Of a DNA stretch of 9,907 nt, positions 7,929 to 9,907 are shown piece by piece. Origin of the DNA: Bryobacteraceae bacterium. GTDB taxonomy: Bacteria; Acidobacteriota; Terriglobia; Bryobacterales; Bryobacteraceae. The position numbers and the translations under genes were made by a program. The notes under the pieces were generated by a model. That model saw only the letters and a list, made by a program, of their open reading frames with translations, searched no databases and was not told the DNA's origin. The stretch lies in the NCBI GenBank assembly GCA_014379815.1, contig JACMLA010000748.1, positions 1 to 9,907 on the forward strand, in the 5' to 3' direction. Positions within the stretch are counted from its first letter, which is position 1. The number at the start of each line of letters is the position of its first letter.

Positions 7929-9397
7929 GTTCCCCTGAACCCGTACTAGTATCGGATCACATGGCTGCTACCGGCACAAAAGGCCGAATTCTTGTCGTCG
8001 ATGACGAAGTTGATATTCGCGAAAGCCTGGAAACCTTACTGGATCTGGAAGGCTACAGCGTCGAACTGGCGGTAGATGCAGGCGATGCCTGGCGCAAGCT
8101 TGGAAAGAGCAAGTACGACCTGGTCCTGCTCGATCTGATGATGCCGGACCGCTCGGGAATGGACCTGCTGCACGATATCCGTGGGCGGGATACCGAAACT
8201 CCGGTCATCATGCTCACTGCGTATGGCTCAGTGGAAGTCGCCGTTCAGGCCCTGAAGAACGGCGCAAACGACTATTTCCCAAAGCCGTGGGACAACGACA
8301 AACTCATCATAGAGATCGGCAACCTGATTGCCCGCGACCGGCTCCAGCAGGAAAATCTGCACCTGAAGCGGGCGCTGAAGCAGCGCTACAGCTTTGGCAA
8401 CATCATCGGCAAAAACGAGCGCATGTTGAAGGTTCTGGATCTGGTGGGGACCGTCGCTTCCAGTCGTTCCACGATTCTGCTGACTGGCGAAACAGGAACG
8501 GGTAAAGAAGTGATCGCTAAAGCGATTCACGCCAACTCGCCCCGTGCCGACAATGCCTTTGTCGCGGTGAACAGCGGATCCCTGCCGCAGGACCTTTTAG
8601 AGTCCACGCTGTTCGGGCACGTCAAAGGCGCATTCACGAGTGCCTATGCCTCGCAAAAGGGCTACTTCGAAATTGCGAATGGCGGCACGATCTTCTTCGA
8701 TGAAATCGGCAACGTCGGGCATGAGACCCAGGCCAGACTGCTGCGCGTAATTCAGGAACGTGAGTTCATGCCTCTGGGGTCGCCGGAGATGATCCGGGTC
8801 GATGTGCGGATCATCGCTGCGACAAATGCGGATCTGCGCAAACTGGTCGAAGACGGGCGCTTTCGTGAGGATCTGTACTACCGCCTGAACGTCATCAACA
8901 TCGCGCTTCCCCCCCTGCGGGACCGGAAGTCCGATATCCCCCTGCTGATTGAATACTTCTTCCAGAAATACTGCGAAGAAAACACCAAGCTGCTCGATTC
9001 CAACGGCAAGACGATGCTGGCGTTCTCTCCTGACGCGCTGCACCTTCTGATGGATCACTCCTGGCCAGGCAACGTGCGAGAGCTGGAGAATGCAGTCGAG
9101 CGTGCGGTGGTGCTCGCCACGGACCCGGTGGTACCTGTTGATGTCCTGCCGGACCATGTTCTGCATGCAGGCGGGATGCGGATCCGGCGCGATGAATCCG
9201 GAAAGCTTCCGGCAGACGCCTCGCTATTTGAGAAGGTCGCGGACTTTGAAAGAAGGCAGATCATCGAGGCACTGGAGGCCGCGACCTGGAGCCAGACCGA
9301 CGCTGCGGAAGCTCTCCGGATTCCGCTATCCACATTGAATCAGAAGATTAAGCGGCTCGAAATTCAGATCAAACGGCGGGGACAGCAAGGCGGTTAG
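7925..9397 (+). CDS. NtrC-family sigma-54-dependent response regulator
   Basis: Cytoplasmic transcription regulator (490 residues) and likely partner of the upstream kinase. The receiver domain (about 20-135) has acidic residues D26/D27, phosphoacceptor D70 (LLDLMMPD), T98 and K120. The AAA+ domain (about 160-400) has Walker A GETGTGKE at 188-195, Walker B FFDEIG with D259/E260, and an arginine-rich DLYYRLNV region. A Fis-type helix-turn-helix is at about 440-485 (QTDAAEALRIPLSTLNQKIK). The loop that contacts sigma-54 reads GAFTSA (235-240) instead of GAFTGA, a serine in the fifth position; many proteins of this family act through RpoN, but this change may alter that step. The ATG overlaps the kinase stop by 4 bases; an internal ATG at 7961 would remove a 12-residue non-conserved leader, but neither start has a clear Shine-Dalgarno sequence. 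The gene is convergent with the epimerase gene, with 17 bases between their ends. Confidence 0.95.
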   Translation: MSSPEPVLVSDHMAATGTKGRILVVDDEVDIRESLETLLDLEGYSVELAVDAGDAWRKLGKSKYDLVLLDLMMPDRSGMDLLHDIRGRDTETPVIMLTAYGSVEVAVQALKNGANDYFPKPWDNDKLIIEIGNLIARDRLQQENLHLKRALKQRYSFGNIIGKNERMLKVLDLVGTVASSRSTILLTGETGTGKEVIAKAIHANSPRADNAFVAVNSGSLPQDLLESTLFGHVKGAFTSAYASQKGYFEIANGGTIFFDEIGNVGHETQARLLRVIQEREFMPLGSPEMIRVDVRIIAATNADLRKLVEDGRFREDLYYRLNVINIALPPLRDRKSDIPLLIEYFFQKYCEENTKLLDSNGKTMLAFSPDALHLLMDHSWPGNVRELENAVERAVVLATDPVVPVDVLPDHVLHAGGMRIRRDESGKLPADASLFEKVADFERRQIIEALEAATWSQTDAAEALRIPLSTLNQKIKRLEIQIKRRGQQGG

Positions 9398-9414
9398 CCC
9401 GCACGCCAGCCGGT

Positions 9415-9907
9415 TCATCGCTGGACATAAGAGCCGCGCGCTATGTCCTCCGGCAGCGAAAGCCGGCTGGGCCGCCAGCCGAGCGTCTCTCTGGCGAATG
9501 TAGCGTCCAGACGCATGTCGCTCGCGTAAAGGTCAGCGAACGGGAACGGACTCGCGCCGCGCGCTTCCTCTATGGAGATGGACCGGGTACGCCCGACCCC
9601 TGTCCCTTCAGCGACCGCTTCGGCCAGCTCCCGCATAGAAAAGGTCGGCGTAGCGGCTGGGTGGATCAAGGTTCCTGGTGGTAGCGCGCCGCTGGCCAGA
9701 GCCTCGAGAGCTAAAAGGTAGAGATGGGCAAGATCGTCGACATGGACGGCAGACCAGTGGTTTTCGCCCGTGCCGACATAGCGGGCTTCGCCATCGCGTT
9801 TAGCCTGCTCGAGGAAGTCGAGTACAACTGCGTTCCTGCCGTAGCCATGCACCAGCGGCACCCGGAAGACTGCAGAAGCAACAGGGACGCGAGGAGCGCC
9901 GAACCCA
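9415..9907 (-). CDS. NAD-dependent epimerase/dehydratase, extended SDR (5' end outside window)
   Basis: C-terminal part of an extended short-chain dehydrogenase/reductase of the NAD-dependent epimerase type. Only about 163 residues are visible. The frame continues to the window edge and reads GAPRVPVASAVFRVPLVHGYG, so the GTG at 9861 is internal rather than the start. Family marks are the RVPLVHGYG strand after the nucleotide-binding half, WSAVHVDDLAHLYLLALE in the substrate-binding half, an IHPAATPTFSMRELAEAV stretch, and a closing LGWRPSR motif. The Rossmann GxxGxxG motif and the catalytic Tyr-x-x-x-Lys lie in the missing part, so activity cannot be judged and the substrate is unknown. It faces the response regulator tail to tail and is probably unrelated to it functionally. 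Confidence 0.87.
   Translation of the reverse strand, partial: GFGAPRVPVASAVFRVPLVHGYGRNAVVLDFLEQAKRDGEARYVGTGENHWSAVHVDDLAHLYLLALEALASGALPPGTLIHPAATPTFSMRELAEAVAEGTGVGRTRSISIEEARGASPFPFADLYASDMRLDATFARETLGWRPSRLSLPEDIARGSYVQR

Noticed and set aside
9406..9424. CCAGC-N9-GCTGG inverted repeat between the convergent regulator and epimerase genes
   Set aside because: The stem is only five base pairs with a nine-base loop and no T-run on either side; too weak to call a terminator.
9464..9481. Perfect seven-base-pair hairpin with a four-base loop
   Set aside because: It lies within the coding sequence of the epimerase C-terminus (the GWRPSRL region) and is not followed by a T-run, so it is probably a by-product of GC-rich coding.

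Overview
The window looks like chromosomal DNA of a moderately GC-rich Gram-negative bacterium with a diderm envelope. A TolC-type outer-membrane factor, a PEP-CTERM surface protein and a large PDZ/multi-membrane-segment histidine kinase paired with an NtrC-type regulator together suggest an acidobacterium of the Solibacter/Bryobacter kind. That assignment is inferred from gene content and protein style; there is no rRNA or other marker in the window.

Layout. (1) Bases 2-3318, plus strand: a tightly packed export operon. It holds a DevC-like ABC permease whose 5' end is cut off by the window, a DevA-like ATPase 3 bases after it, and a TolC-family outer-membrane protein overlapping the ATPase by 16 bases. 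The HlyD/DevB adaptor that would complete such a tripartite exporter is not here and is expected just upstream. (2) Bases 3438-4211, plus strand: a secreted protein with a fibro-slime (PA14-like) domain and a C-terminal PEP-CTERM sorting signal. (3) Bases 4215-4781, minus strand: a Nudix hydrolase, convergent with the previous gene. (4) Bases 4782-4973: a divergent intergenic region with a good candidate sigma-54 promoter and upstream direct repeats, both oriented toward the next operon. (5) Bases 4974-9397, plus strand: a two-gene two-component operon with a 4-base ATGA overlap, made of a 984-residue membrane histidine kinase (PDZ, about ten membrane segments, GAF, PAS, HisKA, HATPase) and an NtrC-family response regulator (receiver, AAA+, Fis-type HTH). 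(6) Bases 9415-9907, minus strand: the C-terminal part of an extended-SDR NAD-dependent epimerase, convergent with the regulator and running off the window.

How they may work together. The kinase would sense an envelope signal through its periplasmic PDZ domain and membrane segments and phosphorylate the regulator, which would act at sigma-54 promoters. The candidate -24/-12 element and repeats upstream of the kinase suggest the operon controls itself. The regulator carries GAFTSA in place of the canonical GAFTGA sigma-54 contact loop, so its output needs testing. A PEP-CTERM gene beside an NtrC-type two-component pair recalls the PrsK/PrsR regulators of exosortase systems, but here that is only a hypothesis. 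I found no RNA genes, CRISPR arrays, insertion sequences or attachment sites, and no gene-free stretch over 300 bases.
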